Of a DNA stretch of 64,000 nucleotides, positions 11,600 through 23,560 are shown one piece after another. The notes under the pieces were generated by a model. The model saw only the letters and a list, made by a program, of their open reading frames with translations, searched no databases and was not told the DNA's origin. The DNA is taken from positions 26,448,368 through 26,512,367 of the forward strand of contig CM023453.1 of the NCBI GenBank assembly GCA_013339765.2, written 5' to 3'. A program made the translations under genes and the position numbers. Within the stretch, counting starts at the first letter, position 1; each line of letters begins with the position of its first letter. The DNA is from Haemaphysalis longicornis. Taxonomy: Eukaryota > Arthropoda > Arachnida > Ixodida > Ixodidae.

Positions 11600-14440
11600 C
11601 GGATGTCACTCGGGGTCCTGTACTTCCGCACCCTCGCCATCATCCGGGGAGTGGAGATGCTGCCTTTTTTCATTTAGAAGTAATTGCCCTGGCCCATTGT
11701 GTGGGGCAATAAGTAATGGTCTGGAATTAAGTAAAATGTCCAGGTTCAGTGTGTATGGCAAGCGAGGCTGCGATACAAGCGAAGCAACGATATAAACTGG
11801 AGACAAGTGCATAGTCAGTGTGCGTACTTCGTAGAAAGGAATTAATGATTAAATTACAGAGGCACGATGATAAAAAAACGCGCATTAAGGCCCAATAAAA
11901 CAAAGGCAAGCAAGAACAGAATGAAGTTTATGTTGCTTGTGAAGTATTTTTACATCATTCTATTTAGTCTACCAGACGGAACCGACTGTACCAGAATTAA
12001 ATGCAGAGGCACGCATGGCAGCGCAGCACGGCATTGAGCAAGACTAAAACTTCCTTTTTTGTTTACTAACATGAATCTGTTTCAACAATTCTGAGTTTTC
12101 TTTGAAACATATCTGCTGGCGAAATTACATGAAACATGCAGTCGCACTAAAATCGATTTTTACAAAGCGTCGTTCGCAATTTCGCAAGCCAGCTTTTGAG
12201 CCCGTCTTAACTGTGCTGTGGCTGAATTGCAAAATACACGAGAAGGGCCGAATAAGAAACTGTGGTAAGAGGCGAAGTTTGGAGGACCTTGTCAGCTTCC
12301 CCCCTCCCTCTCTCCGGCCTATTCATTTCGAATTTGAAGAATTGTCTTCTCGCCGAGAACTCGTGTTTAGACAGCTACAGTAGCCTCACTATAAATTCAA
12401 TTGGTGTCTCTTAATACGGCGGAGGAGTCGCTCCCATAACGAACAAAGAGAAGAACAGTGGCAGCCAAGTAGCGGTGCGAACGCCCCTAGCAACAGCATG
12501 ACGAAGTGCCTCCTCAAATCAAAACGGTACTCCCTTGCGAGTTACGAAGAACCGCAGCCCACTACAGGACCTCGCTCTTTTATTATAGACATGGGAAGAT
12601 CCAGCTTTAGTTTTTATTTTTTAAGAAGGCGAACATGACCTTTGCAAACTTGAGCTCTGTTAGTCCGAGATCGCAGGCTGTTTTTAGAGATTGCAGCCCC
12701 ATTAAAACTACTTGGCATTTGTTTTTACTTCTTGAGTTTGAAGTTCGTTCCTTTAAAAATAATGAAGGTCCCATAAAAACCTCATAATTTAGTCTTTGGA
12801 TGGAGATTACATTGTTTAAACAGCACCCGTCTCGAGCGCCACGTGAGAATGATGATAATATTGACACTGTCTTGCCTTGCTAAACAAAGAACGCAAGGAA
12901 GCGCGCACAGTAAACTGCAAGCAAGGACAGATACCCTGCATTTTCTAAGTGGAACAAGAATTTACCGCGGCTAATCGCTATGAAGTTTTACAATCACTCA
13001 TTGCAGCATTTTTCTGAGTGTTCGCTGCGAGCCTCGGCTCCGGGTAGAAGCACTGAATTTCTGGAATATTTGTATAGGCCACGTATAATACTGCGCGCGC
13101 TAAGAAAATAGTCTGAATTACTGAAACACAGATCTCAAAAGTACTATGCACAGAGAAGCAGCAGAAAAAGATTGTTTTCTTAAACCCTACCCCCCCTCCC
13201 CAAGCCCACGGCCCATTTTTTGGTTTAAGCAACGTCCCGTAACAGTGTTCCAACGGTGTGTATACTGTCAGTATAGGTAGCCGTTGTGCGTTTTGTGGAT
13301 CCTCGAGCGTCCGTCTGCATGCTACCCAGCGAGCATGGCGAGAGTGACGTGTGTTAGCGCCGCTGTAACGCGTCGCATTGTGCCCTAGAGGAGTCCGTCG
13401 TCGTCGTTGTCCTTGCATATGCCCCCGTACATGTTGCAGTGTTGACGCGAAGTACCAGTGAAGCGTCACGCTGTTCATATCCCTACTCAGGCGTGAAACC
13501 GAAACTATGTAACAGGCTACTACTTAACGCGTACGGACAAGCAAAACGGCTATGTACGTTCTGCAAAACCGAACTAGAAATAACCAGAATTTGTTGTTCC
13601 ACGGACTGTTTCGCATTGCAAGCTTTTAATGTTCGCAAATTTTACACGGAGTGCGCGTAAGGATTAAGCGTTCCAAATTTTAACGTTTAAGATTAAGCGT
13701 TCGAAAAAATGACAGGGTGGATTAGATGGGCCCACTGTTGCTTATTTAGCAGTTGACCTAACGCTGTGCAGTCTGCGGTTTTCGCTTCTGGCTTCTATCA
13801 AAAACACTACCGCTGTGCCATGTTTTTCGATAACTGTGGACCGCTTAAACTGCAAGGAAGAATGTTCTTGCACCTTGCCGCATCGGATTCGTACAACTCA
13901 AAACTTGATGATCTCGTACGTCACGTGCGCACGAAGTGACGAGTTGAGCTCTCGGCTGCGGCAGGGGCGTCTCCTATGATCACGAGTTACAAAAATTTGT
14001 GAGCACGACGTTAAATTATGTGGCAACAGTAAATGCTGAGAAGCCTTTGGTTCACGTCGTAGCCGATGCGCTGCTTCCGCATATGCAGCCCCAGATCTGA
14101 GCCTACCATTTTGCGCTAGCTATTATCCCTGCATTTTCGAAGAGCTCAGGAACTTTCCGCCGTGTTTCTTGTTGGCAAAGCTTTAGCACGATGCCACAGT
14201 CCGGTATATCTGATGAAACCAAAGTGCGAAAATCGCCTTGAACTAGAACATTTCACCCTTTAGGTCATGGCCCATTCGACTATTGTTTGTTCTGTACGTG
14301 CAAACTATCCTGTGCAAGGAACCAGTTCTTCCGTCATTCCTGTAGCATCGTGTTCGCGACTAAAGCGCACTTTCCGTTACGTCGTGAGCGGAATCTAATA
14401 CGGCTGAAAAGGAGTGTCCAGGAAGTCCCTAAACCATCAC
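11600..14440. other. No gene recognised
   Basis: Short frames only. The - strand at 12978-13478 is open for 166 codons, and part of it (about 13210-13430) is GC-richer than its surroundings and may be a repeat fragment. I cannot name its family. Confidence 0.45.
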
Positions 14441-14445
14441 AAAAC

Positions 14446-14501
14446 CAGAAACGGGGACAAAGGTGCTTGTCCGTGTGTTCCTTTCTTTGTCCCCGTTTCT
14501 G
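14446..14501. repeat. Perfect 17-bp inverted repeat
   Basis: The arms CAGAAACGGGGACAAAG (14446-14462) and its exact complement (14485-14501) are separated by 22 nt. The block resembles terminal or foldback segments of dispersed repeats, but no coding part is attached. Confidence 0.7.
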
Positions 14502-17500
14502 TGCGCTAATACCTTCAAAATAAATCCCTAAATCTCATCAGTTAAAAGATGAGTATGTCCGAGACCGAGCAATTCGAAGTTCTTCGGGATGCCTTTCGGT
14601 GCACGCAGACACACATGCATGTCACACCCGATGTACAGCTTTTAGGAGGGCTTTTCCCTAACAGCCACATAAATCTTTGAACAATTCATTATGAGCCAGC
14701 GCCCCCGAGGAAACGACGTTGTACGCAGCAAAACATAAAGCGAAATTGTTTTTCGACTGTGAAAAAGCGCAAACTTCCAGAGTTTCCAAAAGGAAACCAA
14801 AGTTGCCGTCACGAAGCAGCCTTCCTGAAATAACAAGAAAGAATAAAAACAAAGTGCTAGTATTCTATTATACGCTCTATAAACACTGCACTGAAATACG
14901 GGAAGGGTAAATTCCATAGGTCTCTACCTGTTCATAGGTATGTTCTATTTCACAGCAAGGCGTTCATCGTCAATGTGATGCGGTACAGTGAGTGCGGCAC
15001 AAATTTGCTGTGCTGAGCTCACACGGCAGGCAGATTAGGAGCTACGGCACTGGTCATTACCCGTACAAGTTTGTGACGTTGTGACGAGAGGCTATCGTGG
15101 AGAATGGCCGTATCATAAAGACAAAATTAATTGGGAAAATAACAGTAATTGCTGGTGTATTACGCACAATATCATCTACACTATGGGCTTCTCTAACCAC
15201 GAATGACAAGAAGTCTAACACGGAGTTCTTAATAAACTATCTACAGCTAGAATCCACAGATGTAGTGATATAGTTTGATTTCATAATAAGATAAGGAGAG
15301 ATAAATTCCATGTAATTTTTCGCATCTAAATTTTTGTCGACTGGAACGTCTATAAACGCTTGAAGGTATCTGAAGTGAACTTGTTGAAGCCTTGTTTGCG
15401 ACTGCATTGCTCAGTTTAGCTCCTGTAATCCGTTACTTGACTGCTTAGGGGAAGCCTAGAGCCTTAGTTTATCTGTCATGGGCGAAAGAATAGAATAAAT
15501 AGCATGCGCAGTTCACGGCCTCCCTGACGACTTCCATCTTTGAGCTACCCATTTCGACAGTGGCATGCTGAAATAGTGCTACTTTCGAATTTTGTTTAGC
15601 AGCCAGTGAACCCTTGCAGTTTTTTGGGGGGCACGGCTGCAACAGAGAGCATGACCATGAGCGTTCAGGAGGCAGGTGTACTTTGCGCAACTAGAATGTG
15701 GAAGGCAATCAAAATAGTTATAACATAGCAGAACTGAATGAATGAATGAATGCGAGAAATCCTATGTCTTAATGCGCCACCACCGAAGACAGATAAAACC
15801 GCATGTAGACAGCTTCCAACTCCACCTTACAAGCTCAACGGCAGCTTCCATACCCTCGAACTACCAATGCCAAGAGAGCAGACATGAGTGCCGCACTAAC
15901 CTAGGACAACCACAACCCACTATTGACGCGCCATGACATTGACGCGAATATATATATTCTGACTGGTTACATGAAAGCGCGGTTAACGTATGAGCATCCT
16001 ACACACGTCACAGCGCAAGAAAGCAACCTTATTAAGACACCCGGGTTCATCCGGCCACACGTAGTGTCCGAAAGAAGTGACGATGCACAAAATAAAGCGC
16101 AATAACCGATGTCACGGTGATAACGTCTTGTACAGTGTTTTAAGCTCCTCTCGTTTTGACACTCACTCCTCTATTCCACGAATCTCCCGTTTCAGCCCCC
16201 CCCCCAAACTAGTTAACAATCAAATATTTGTCGTTATGCAAATACATTAACTTGTTGCTTAAAACGTTGTTTCCTACACGTACCACAGTGAGCTTTTTTT
16301 CTTAACGAAGCAAATTGCGACAAGAAACGGAGCAACAGATCAGGAGTTTTTTTGCGTAAAAACACTCCTGTTTGCGAAAAGCATCACCTCATTCGAAAAG
16401 ATAACAATACTCCACCTGTGTCAGTGTTTGTGAGCTATACTTTGAAATCAAGCATCTATACGCAAATACATTCATATAGTTCTTTGTCGTCACGATATTA
16501 AGAATACATATAAGGCTGCTTGTTTCAGACGACGAAAGACTGATCTCAACATCGTTTACGGCAATATACTTCATACATCATTAGGCATCCAGCTCAGATC
16601 ACTTACAACTTTTTCGTGCATGTGAAAGCATTTAGGCAAAAACAACACCAAAGGGCACGTCACCCACCCTCTACGTTAATCTAGTCGACCCATTCTTGTT
16701 ACGTAAACTAATCACTTTTAGTTTACGCAAGCTCCTTTCGTTCGACGTGAACGCAAGCTCCTTTCGTTCGACGTGAATGACTGGCAGGATGTCATCGCCG
16801 CTTCCAGGCATAGCTCATAGGTTTGACCGGACTGTTTGTATCCCATCACGCGAAGGAGAGCTGGCAGGCTGACCGAACAGTTGAAAGCCCCCGTGTACAG
16901 TGAACGAATGTATTACGTGTCATTTTTTGGCTTGACATAGGATTTATTTTTCTAGGAGAGCTATGAATTGCCGCGGCAGATCTTTCATGCGGAAGCTCAA
17001 TCTGCCAACTCGTTACAGCTTTTTCGATCGCCCCGCTTCTTTTGTTCCTTCGCGGCTTCTCTTTCAAGCGCAGCTTGTTCACACTCACATCTCCAGTGCC
17101 TTCATTGAAATACACGCGCACTACATGAGCAGATAACCATTACGAGTTTGAACAGACAAGGAAATGTATCGCTCTTATACGCTTGAGGTACCAAGCAGTG
17201 TTTCCCTCACAAGCACCCGTTACGCGAGAAAAACTAAAAATCACAAGAGTACCGGAGTGACTTCGAACCGAGGAAGGCAGTGAATAATCTTTTTTTTTTT
17301 ACATCTTTTCTCTTTTTTTCGTTCGGTTGTCGCCCTCTGACGAGTGCACTTTGCACTGCTCTCAATAGCATTTCTCCCCAGTTTCGGTTGAGAGCATGCT
17401 ACCGTTGCTCGCGACGCTATATTTCCTTTTCGCCAAGGCAGCGCTGCAATAGAGGCATGATAGAATGTATGTATTTTCAAAAGTCTTTAACAAATCAATT

Positions 17501-17860
17501 TTTCTCACAGAAAATGCTGAAAAAAAAGCTAACCGTGTCGGTGTCTCTTTCCTGCAGTGTCATTGAATTTTCGGTAAATCGGTTTAAGGCTGTGTTTCGC
17601 TGCCAACGCCAATGGTGACTGACAGCCGACAGGTTTCTCATTGGCTTACTTCTATAGATCTCTTCCTGAGTATAATTTTTCACCTTTTCTTATGAGTCTA
17701 TTGTTATGAATTTAGAGTGGCTGTATTAATTCGAATTATTCGGTGTAGGCAGTAGGCAGCGTCCTAAGCCGATTTCCCGTGAAATTCACGGCACCGTTAC
17801 ATCTTTACAACACGCTACAGCCGAATTATAATTGCACGCCACGAGTGCCTTAAAGGTATT
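14502..17860. other. No gene recognised; one 26-bp tandem duplication
   Basis: No supportable coding region. A 26-bp unit beginning ACGCAAGCTCC is exactly duplicated in tandem at 16725-16750 and 16751-16776. Short (AATG)n occurs near 15736. Confidence 0.5.
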
Positions 17861-18085
17861 GTTGCGTGGCGGCAGGACATAGGAAATGAACCGTGGAAAA
17901 TGTGAGTGATGTATTTACACTACATGCACGATGTCGGCCATGAGAGAGCTCGCACAGCTGGCTCTTCTTCCCCTTCTTCTCCGGTGTTTGGAAACAGCTC
18001 TCTTCCTCTTCTTCTTCCCGTGACACATCCCCGTCGTCGAAAGTGCCGTCCCGGTCGCGTATTTCAAGATGCTGCGCTGCACAGA

Positions 18086-18432
18086 GCACCCATGTGAAAT
18101 GTCTGTTCGCGCGATGAAGAATGGTAACTTAACGTGGTCATTCGCTGCGCCCCAAACCTAAAGCGAACTAAAACATACTAAATCACCGTTATTAACAAAA
18201 ACAACGCGTAGATTCGAGCTTATAAAAAAATAAAAGGTAAAAAAAGTAGGCAATGAAAAAAAAACTAAGAAATAGACCTGCTGGGGCTCGAACCCAAGCC
18301 GTCAGCGCCAGTACTCACTACTCTACATCGAGGACACAGAGCCCGAACTGTGGGCTTGTATTAGCAGGCTCTCAAAAGAATAGCGCGCGTAGTGACATCA
18401 CACATGTCACGTGGGTCACGTGGGTGCTCTGT
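18086..18432 (-). repeat. tRNA-derived dispersed repeat, copy 1
   Basis: This block is clearly similar, in the same orientation, to 39914-40218. Shared landmarks on the + strand are an ATCACCRTTATYAACAAAAA-like stretch, CTGCTGGGGCTCGAACCCAA, CACAGAGCCCGAA, and a GTGACATCAC...ATGTCACGTGGG end. On the - strand the GGTTCGAGCC B-box (+ coordinates 18285-18294) marks a tRNA-related part. The two copies differ by many substitutions and small indels, so they are old. Confidence 0.65.
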
Positions 18433-20213
18433 GCAGCGAAGCCTTTGGAAACACGGTCGAGGCCGTAGAAATTTCTAAATGTCCTCGCTGCAGAAGAGGA
18501 TGATGGTCGTCGTGAGCACTGACCACGAGCAGCAAAGCCCGCCGACGCAGTGAAGCAACGTTTAAAGGCCTCGGAGACGCGCCGAAGATCTTGGTCGGGG
18601 GAACGGCCTCGTCTTCGGTTCATGTCACGGCTGGTCACGTCGATTGGCCGCGTCAAGTCATAGGGTGGGTACACGTGTCTTAAGAATAGTGCGTACGTGG
18701 CTCACTAGGGCTGGGGCGGGCCGACGCCATCCATGAGCCTTTAAGCGAAGTTCAATAGCCGAGACGAAGCTTAGCCGGGACCATAATAGGGATGAACTCC
18801 GCAACCTTCACGAAATGATACTAGGGTAGAGCGGTGTTTACAAAGGAAGTATTACAATACTTATTTACAGGCTAGTTATTACAAAAGACACGGTGGAAGA
18901 GGGCACCGCGCAAGCCGGGGAACGAGCGGCACGCGCGTCACCGTCAGCGTTCTCTTCATTCCCCTTCTCCATGATGATTCCTGCGTAGCACGGCATATGT
19001 AGCGTACTTTTTGCAGGGAATTTAATGAATTCTGCGTAACAGTATTTTTGGTGAGCAGGCACCCGGGGTGTCGACGGCAAGAGATTTCTGCGCGCATTTG
19101 AAGCCTCTACGCGTACTTTGAACAGGTGAAAAAATTAGTACTCCTGGCCGATCATCTGGACGACAAATTCTGTGGTAAGTAGCAAGTGAAAATCTACTGA
19201 GAGTTGACTTCTTCAGTACATTTTACAGGCTGACAAAGACGGTGGATACACTGCCTTCGTATCATTGTGCCCCCTGAGTGACGTAAGTAGTTTGTACGCT
19301 TTCACCGCGATTGTATACTGTTGCTAGTTTCACATTAAAGTAAAACAGTTACAAGAAGCTGTGGAAAGCACTAACATGACCAGTATTGCGACAAATTGTG
19401 TAGGGCCACGCACGATCGTGCCCTGCCGGACACATAGTTAAGTTTCAGTATTGTTGTTTATTTGCATAGTTGCGATGCTAGTAATCGTCGTCATATGCAT
19501 ACAAGACGTCGTCGTCTTCTTCGCGGCGAGTGGTGGATGCAAAGTCATCCTCAGCATTCTACACATCCACCAGCTCAACTGGCGAAGCTTGCACTAAGTC
19601 TCGTAAGGCTTGAACCATAGCGACGGTGCAGGATTTCTTTACACGTGAGCACTGAAGGACACATCACCACGCATTTATACAAGTTTGAAACTGTTTGTTT
19701 ACCTTTCCGTCATTGCTTTGCACTGTGCTAGTAATAGTCATTGTCATATGCACCGATATCGTCATGTTCCTTATGCCAAGCACTGCGGTGCGGTAGCGCT
19801 TGACGACAGTGTTGGAGTGTTTTCTTCTTTTTCCTAAGTCCACTCCCGCGAGCCTGCGAATCGCGGTCGCCGCGAGGCACGCGCTAACGCGCGCTCGGCA
19901 TTTTCACGCTCCTCGTGGTTCTGTGCAGTTTTTTTTTTTTTTTTTTGCTAAAGCCACTGCGCGTGCCGGAAACACTCGGCGGTCGCCGCGAGGCACGCGC
20001 TCAGGAGCGCTCCAGCATTTTCTTGGAACTTTTTTCCTGCAACAGCGAACTTGCGCTTTGTACAACAGCTCTGCTCTTAAAAAGATGAGAAACCTGGTGT
20101 ATTACCACTTGCCAGAAATTATTCGTTCTAAGATAAGAAGTCATGGCAGGTCCTTGTGTATGATATAATGGGCCCATTCTCTAAAGAGCCTTTGCGGAAA
20201 TAAATGCTCGCTT
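18433..20213. other. No complete gene; small coding remnant and a direct repeat
   Basis: A 22-bp sequence CGGTCGCCGCGAGGCACGCG(CT) is repeated exactly at 19864-19885 and 19980-20001, on either side of a long T-run near 19930. A degenerate frame on the - strand is listed separately (19478-19618). Confidence 0.5.
19478..19618 (-). pseudogene. Possible C-terminal coding remnant with acidic tail
   Basis: On the - strand a frame beginning MVQALRDLVQASPVELVDV reads through one in-frame TAG to an acidic end (NAEDDFASTTRREEDDD, then VLYAYDDDY) and a stop at 19478-19480. An AATAAA lies 16 nt further on (19457-19462). Acidic tails of this kind occur at the C-terminus of pogo/Tigger-type transposases, but nothing diagnostic remains. 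It may be chance. Confidence 0.25.
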
Positions 20214-21160
20214 TTAACTACCTACCATTTCACTAAACGGATCGAGTTCTTCCGGAAGATATCGGAAGATATCGCTGCCAACATACAGCACGTGCATCGC
20301 GGCCTGTCTGCAAGTGGCTACCATGACTCGTTTCTGTGCAAACGAGCCACGGTAGCCACTTGCAGACAGGTCCCGATGCACGTGCTTCCGATTTTTGCAA
20401 ACTCTGTTCGTACGGCTCACAAGCGAGGCGACTACAGACCTTTTGTGGGAGGCAGGGTTCACAGAGTTGAAATGCAGATAGCGACCCGTGTAGGTGCTCT
20501 TACTGTGCACGCTGAAAGTCAGGGATTTTTCTTTTCGCTTGACGAGGACGTCGATGAATGTAAGCTGCCCGTGCTGCTCCTTCTCTACGGTAAACTTGAT
20601 TGCACCATCCCTGCTGTTCAGGTGTGCAGTGAACGCAGTCAGTGCCTCCTTCTCGATTACGCTTAAGCAATCGCCTACGTAAGGTAGAAAGGTTTTGAGC
20701 GCAGGACTGAACGAATTGAGTGCACGTTGCTCAAGCCACTCCATCGTAAGGTTTGCCGCCATGACCGATACGGCCGCGCCCATCGCTGTCTCGTGCACCT
20801 GCCTGTAAAAACAGTGCTCGAACGTGATGTACGTGTTCTCGAGGCAGAACGTAGGCGCCGAAAATCCGGGACTTCAATAGGTGTACGCTCGGGCAACGTT
20901 GCATCCATTTCGAGGGCTGAGACGCATGCGTCAACTGCCAAACCGTTGTTATGCTCATGAACAAGGACACGACGTCAAAATACACCATAATGTGGCCATC
21001 TTCGAGGGCAGTGTCCCGGAACTTGTCTATGAAGTCTCCGGAGTGGCGAACGTGCGTTGCACTGTTCCCTACAAGTGGTCGCTGCATGCCATGCAGGTAC
21101 CCGGACAGCTTGTGTAGCGGCGAGCGAGTGTAGTGTACGATGGGGCGCATCTGTATTTCT
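20214..21160 (-). mobile_element. Penelope-like element: reverse transcriptase remnant
   Basis: On the - strand two or three frames together give a Penelope-type RT. 21150-20975 reads MRPIVHYTRSPLHKLSGYLH, then NSGDF-like HSGDFIDKFRD and MVYFDVVSLFMSI (motif A). After a frameshift, 20798-20214 reads HETAMGAAVSVMAANLTMEW (motif B region), FLPYVGDCLSVI (motif C) and FIDVLVKRKEKSLTFSVHSKS, then TYTGRYLHFNSVNPASHKRS. Motif C is YVGD where the family has YVDD, so a catalytic Asp is lost. There is no GIY-YIG domain at its 3' side: the copy is truncated near 20214 and frameshifted, hence dead. A LINE 3' end abuts its 5' side at about 21215. Confidence 0.85.
20288..20385. repeat. 46-bp inverted repeat inside the Penelope remnant
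   Basis: Arms 20288-20333 and 20340-20385 are reverse complements at 42 of 46 positions with only a 6-nt spacer. Both arms contain CCTGTCTGCAAGTGGCTACC or its complement. It is a local inverted duplication, since only one arm can derive from the element's RT frame. Confidence 0.85.
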
Positions 21161-21214
21161 GGCGTTCCGTGGAAGGCCAGCTTGAACGTCCGGCACCGTC
21201 CGGGAAAACGCGTC

Positions 21215-21705
21215 CCAAGAATTATTATTATTATTATAATTCTTTATTCGGAAGGGGAGACGCAAGGTATAGTCAGGGATGGGAAGGCGGTAAAGAAGGT
21301 GAGAGCGTCTACATTCTCTTGTGTATCCCCGTGGTACAAGCGAAAGTCCACAGGGACACAACAGTCTCTCTTGGGTGAGCCCGGCCCAGAGGAGGCGATG
21401 CCCACTCCTGGAGGGCCTTGATGTACGGCGGAAGATGGGCTCTTCTCTCCGCCGCGAGCCCCGAGCACTCCCACAGCATGTGCTGCATTGTGGTCCTTGT
21501 TGGCGCGTGACACGAGGAGCAGGTCACGATGGTAGTCACCCTGGAGTTCTCGAGGGGTTCTCTCAGGTGTCGTGAGCATCGGGGAACGTAGGCCCGCCAC
21601 TTTGCGAGCACGTCCTCCGTAAGAGCAGCCCCTGCTCTTATTTTGTGTAGAATCGCGCTCCGATACCGTATGTACCTGGACTTAGCAAGCACTTGGCGCG
21701 TGTTC
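21215..21705 (-). mobile_element. LINE 3' end with C-terminal zinc module and (ATA)n tail
   Basis: The - strand encodes the C-terminal part of a LINE polyprotein: LAKSRYIRYRSAILHKIRAG, then VTCSSCHAPTRTTMQHMLWE followed by C, a CxxC...H...C knuckle as found after the RNase H domain in I-type LINEs. The 3' side ends in an (ATA)n-type tail (about 21222-21240). It is 5'-truncated at about 21705 and inserted between two Penelope remnants. Confidence 0.7.
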
Positions 21706-21789
21706 TATGCCCCTACAGTGTCCAGGTATCGCACGTGCCAACACAAGAGTTAAGGCACTCCCTGGTGAACGTCAAAGACAAGCTAACGA

Positions 21790-22240
21790 AAGAAGAGTTC
21801 CCAGGAGTTATCTACAGCACACCCTGCGCAGACTGCGATCGAAGCTAGGTCGGCAAGGCAGCAAATTTCCAGCAAAGGCTCAAGCACAACATGTACGACG
21901 CGAAAAAGAAAAAAACGTATCATCTAACGCTCTGGCCGAACACGCAGAAGCAACTCGCCATGAAATAGACTGGGCCAATGCGAAAATAATGGAAAAAGAG
22001 AAGAACTGGACCTCACGGCTTTATCTTAAACCCCTGACAATCCAGACCACGGAGCACACACTTAATCTCAATGACGGCAACTTCCCACATGTCTACGCAC
22101 GTTGCCTACGTCACATCTTGAATCCGACATAGCCAGATCATATTCGCCCTCTCAGCTCATAGTGAACAAGGCTACCGTACGGGAGCCGAAACGTCTTTTT
22201 TGTTTTATAAACACTCGTGGTCGGTGTCAGTTTTTAGTTT
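21790..22240 (+). mobile_element. Penelope-like element: GIY-YIG endonuclease remnant and 3' end
   Basis: The + strand reads GVIYSTPCADCDRS, stop, VGKAANFQQRLKHN, a GIY-YIG core. After a frameshift it reads ALAEHAEATRHEIDWANAKI and then TSRLYLKPLTIQTTEHTLNL, NDGNFPHVYARCL, the usual C-terminal part of the Penelope endonuclease. The stop codon and frameshift make it non-functional. The 3' end carries GGAGCCGAAACGTC (about 22183-22195). A 49-bp tandem array follows immediately. Confidence 0.8.
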
Positions 22241-22249
22241 GTGTCATAG

Positions 22250-23203
22250 TCTACACTATAGCCTTCGCACTTTCATTGCTCCAAAATTTCCGCTGTCGTC
22301 TCGACTACAGAGTTCGTACTTTCGCTGCCCCAAAATTTCCGCTCTCTTCTGTACGATATCCTTCGAACTTCGGCCGCCCTAAATTTCCGCTGTCGGTTCG
22401 ACTATAGGCCTGGCACTCTAGCTGCCAGAAAATTTCCGCTGCCATCTGAACTATACCCTAGGCACTTTCGCTGCCTCAAAATTTCCGCTGTATTATTGAC
22501 TATAACCTTCGCACATTCTCTGCCCCAAGATTTCCACTGCCGTCTGCATTATAGCCTTCGCACAATCGCCGCCCTAAAATTTCCACTGTATTCTGGACTA
22601 TACTCTTCGCACTTTTGTTGCCCCAAAATTTCCGCGGTCGTGTGTACTATGGCTTTCGCATTTTCACCACCCCAAAATTTCCACTGTCGGCTGGAGTATA
22701 GCCTTCGCACTTTCGCTGCCCAGAAAATTTCGGTGTCATCTTCACTATAGCCTTCACACATTCGCTGCCCCTAATTTCCGCTGTAGTCTGGACTATACGG
22801 AGCCTTGGCAGTTTCGCTACCCCAAAATTTCGCTGCGTGGACTATAGCCATGGCCCTTTCACCGCTTTCAAATTTCCGCTTTTGGCTGTGCTGTAGCGTT
22901 CGCACTTTTGGTGAGCCGAAATTTCCGTGGTTGACTGTACTAGCGCCTTGGCGCTTTTGCCGCCCCAAAATTCCCACTGTCGCCTTGCCTATAGACTTAG
23001 AACTTCTGCTGCTCCAGGATTTCTGTTGTCGGCTGAGCTATGCCATTGGCACTTTCACCAACCCAAAATTTCCGCTGTCGGGCGAACTTATAGCTTTGGC
23101 ACTTCCGCTGACCCAAAACTTCCGCTGTCTGCTGGACTATCATCCTTTCACTTCGCCACTCCAAATTTCGACTGTCGGTTGGACTAATAGCCTTGGCACT
23201 TTT
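22250..23203. repeat. Tandem array, about 20 units of about 49 bp
   Basis: A unit with the core CCCCAAAATTTCCGCTGTCG and the spacer elements GACTATAGCCTTCGCACTTT recurs about every 48-50 bp across roughly 950 bp, with 70-90% similarity between neighbours by eye. Open frames here on both strands are products of the repetition and not genes. Each unit has an AATTT core, and units decay toward the right end. Confidence 0.9.
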
Positions 23204-23560
23204 CCAGATTGCCCGAAAGCCGCTTGTTGGCATGCGTAGCATTGTTTTTGAGATGTTGAATGAGGCGCCTTACAGTTTGACCATCGTATGCTTTGTCACA
23301 GGTCAGGTAAAGGACGTACACCACGCCCACTTCGCATTTAACACTTTTCCGCAGGAAGTGCTCGGCATTCATCTTTCATACTTTCTGCTCCCTGTTCTTT
23401 TTCTCACACATTCCTTCTCACTTGACCGGCAGAGAAAACACAACATTCAGTTCATGTATCACGTCTACCTTCATTACTTTGTGGAAGGCATTAGGGATGT
23501 ACGGGGCTACTTCAGGTTTCTTTTATGGCTCTGGGTGCTGTGTTTCTTTTAAAGCGAAAC
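23184..23560 (-). mobile_element. Penelope-like element: linker and partial GIY-YIG remnant
   Basis: On the - strand 23550-23400 reads KPEVAPYIPNAFHKVMKVDV with NVVFSLPVK, the linker between RT and endonuclease in Penelope-like elements. After a frameshift, 23372-23184 reads KCEVGVVYVLYLTCDKAYDG with QTVRRLIQHLKNN, the GIY-YIG core (GVVY...DGQT). The domain stops abruptly where the 49-bp array begins (about 23203). It points toward the array, opposite to the remnant at 21790-22240. Confidence 0.75.

Noticed and set aside
17864..18085. LTR starting TGTTGCGTGGCGG
   Set aside because: The start resembles the solo LTR at 40630, and ATGTATTTACAC is LTR-like, but no end, signal order or target duplication could be shown.
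22102..23242. Several 60-144 codon ORFs on both strands
   Set aside because: They come from the 49-bp tandem array; the period and not selection keeps the frames open.
21707..23372. CRISPR array
   Set aside because: The repeats have no constant spacer structure: the whole 49-bp unit repeats, and the context is eukaryotic transposons.
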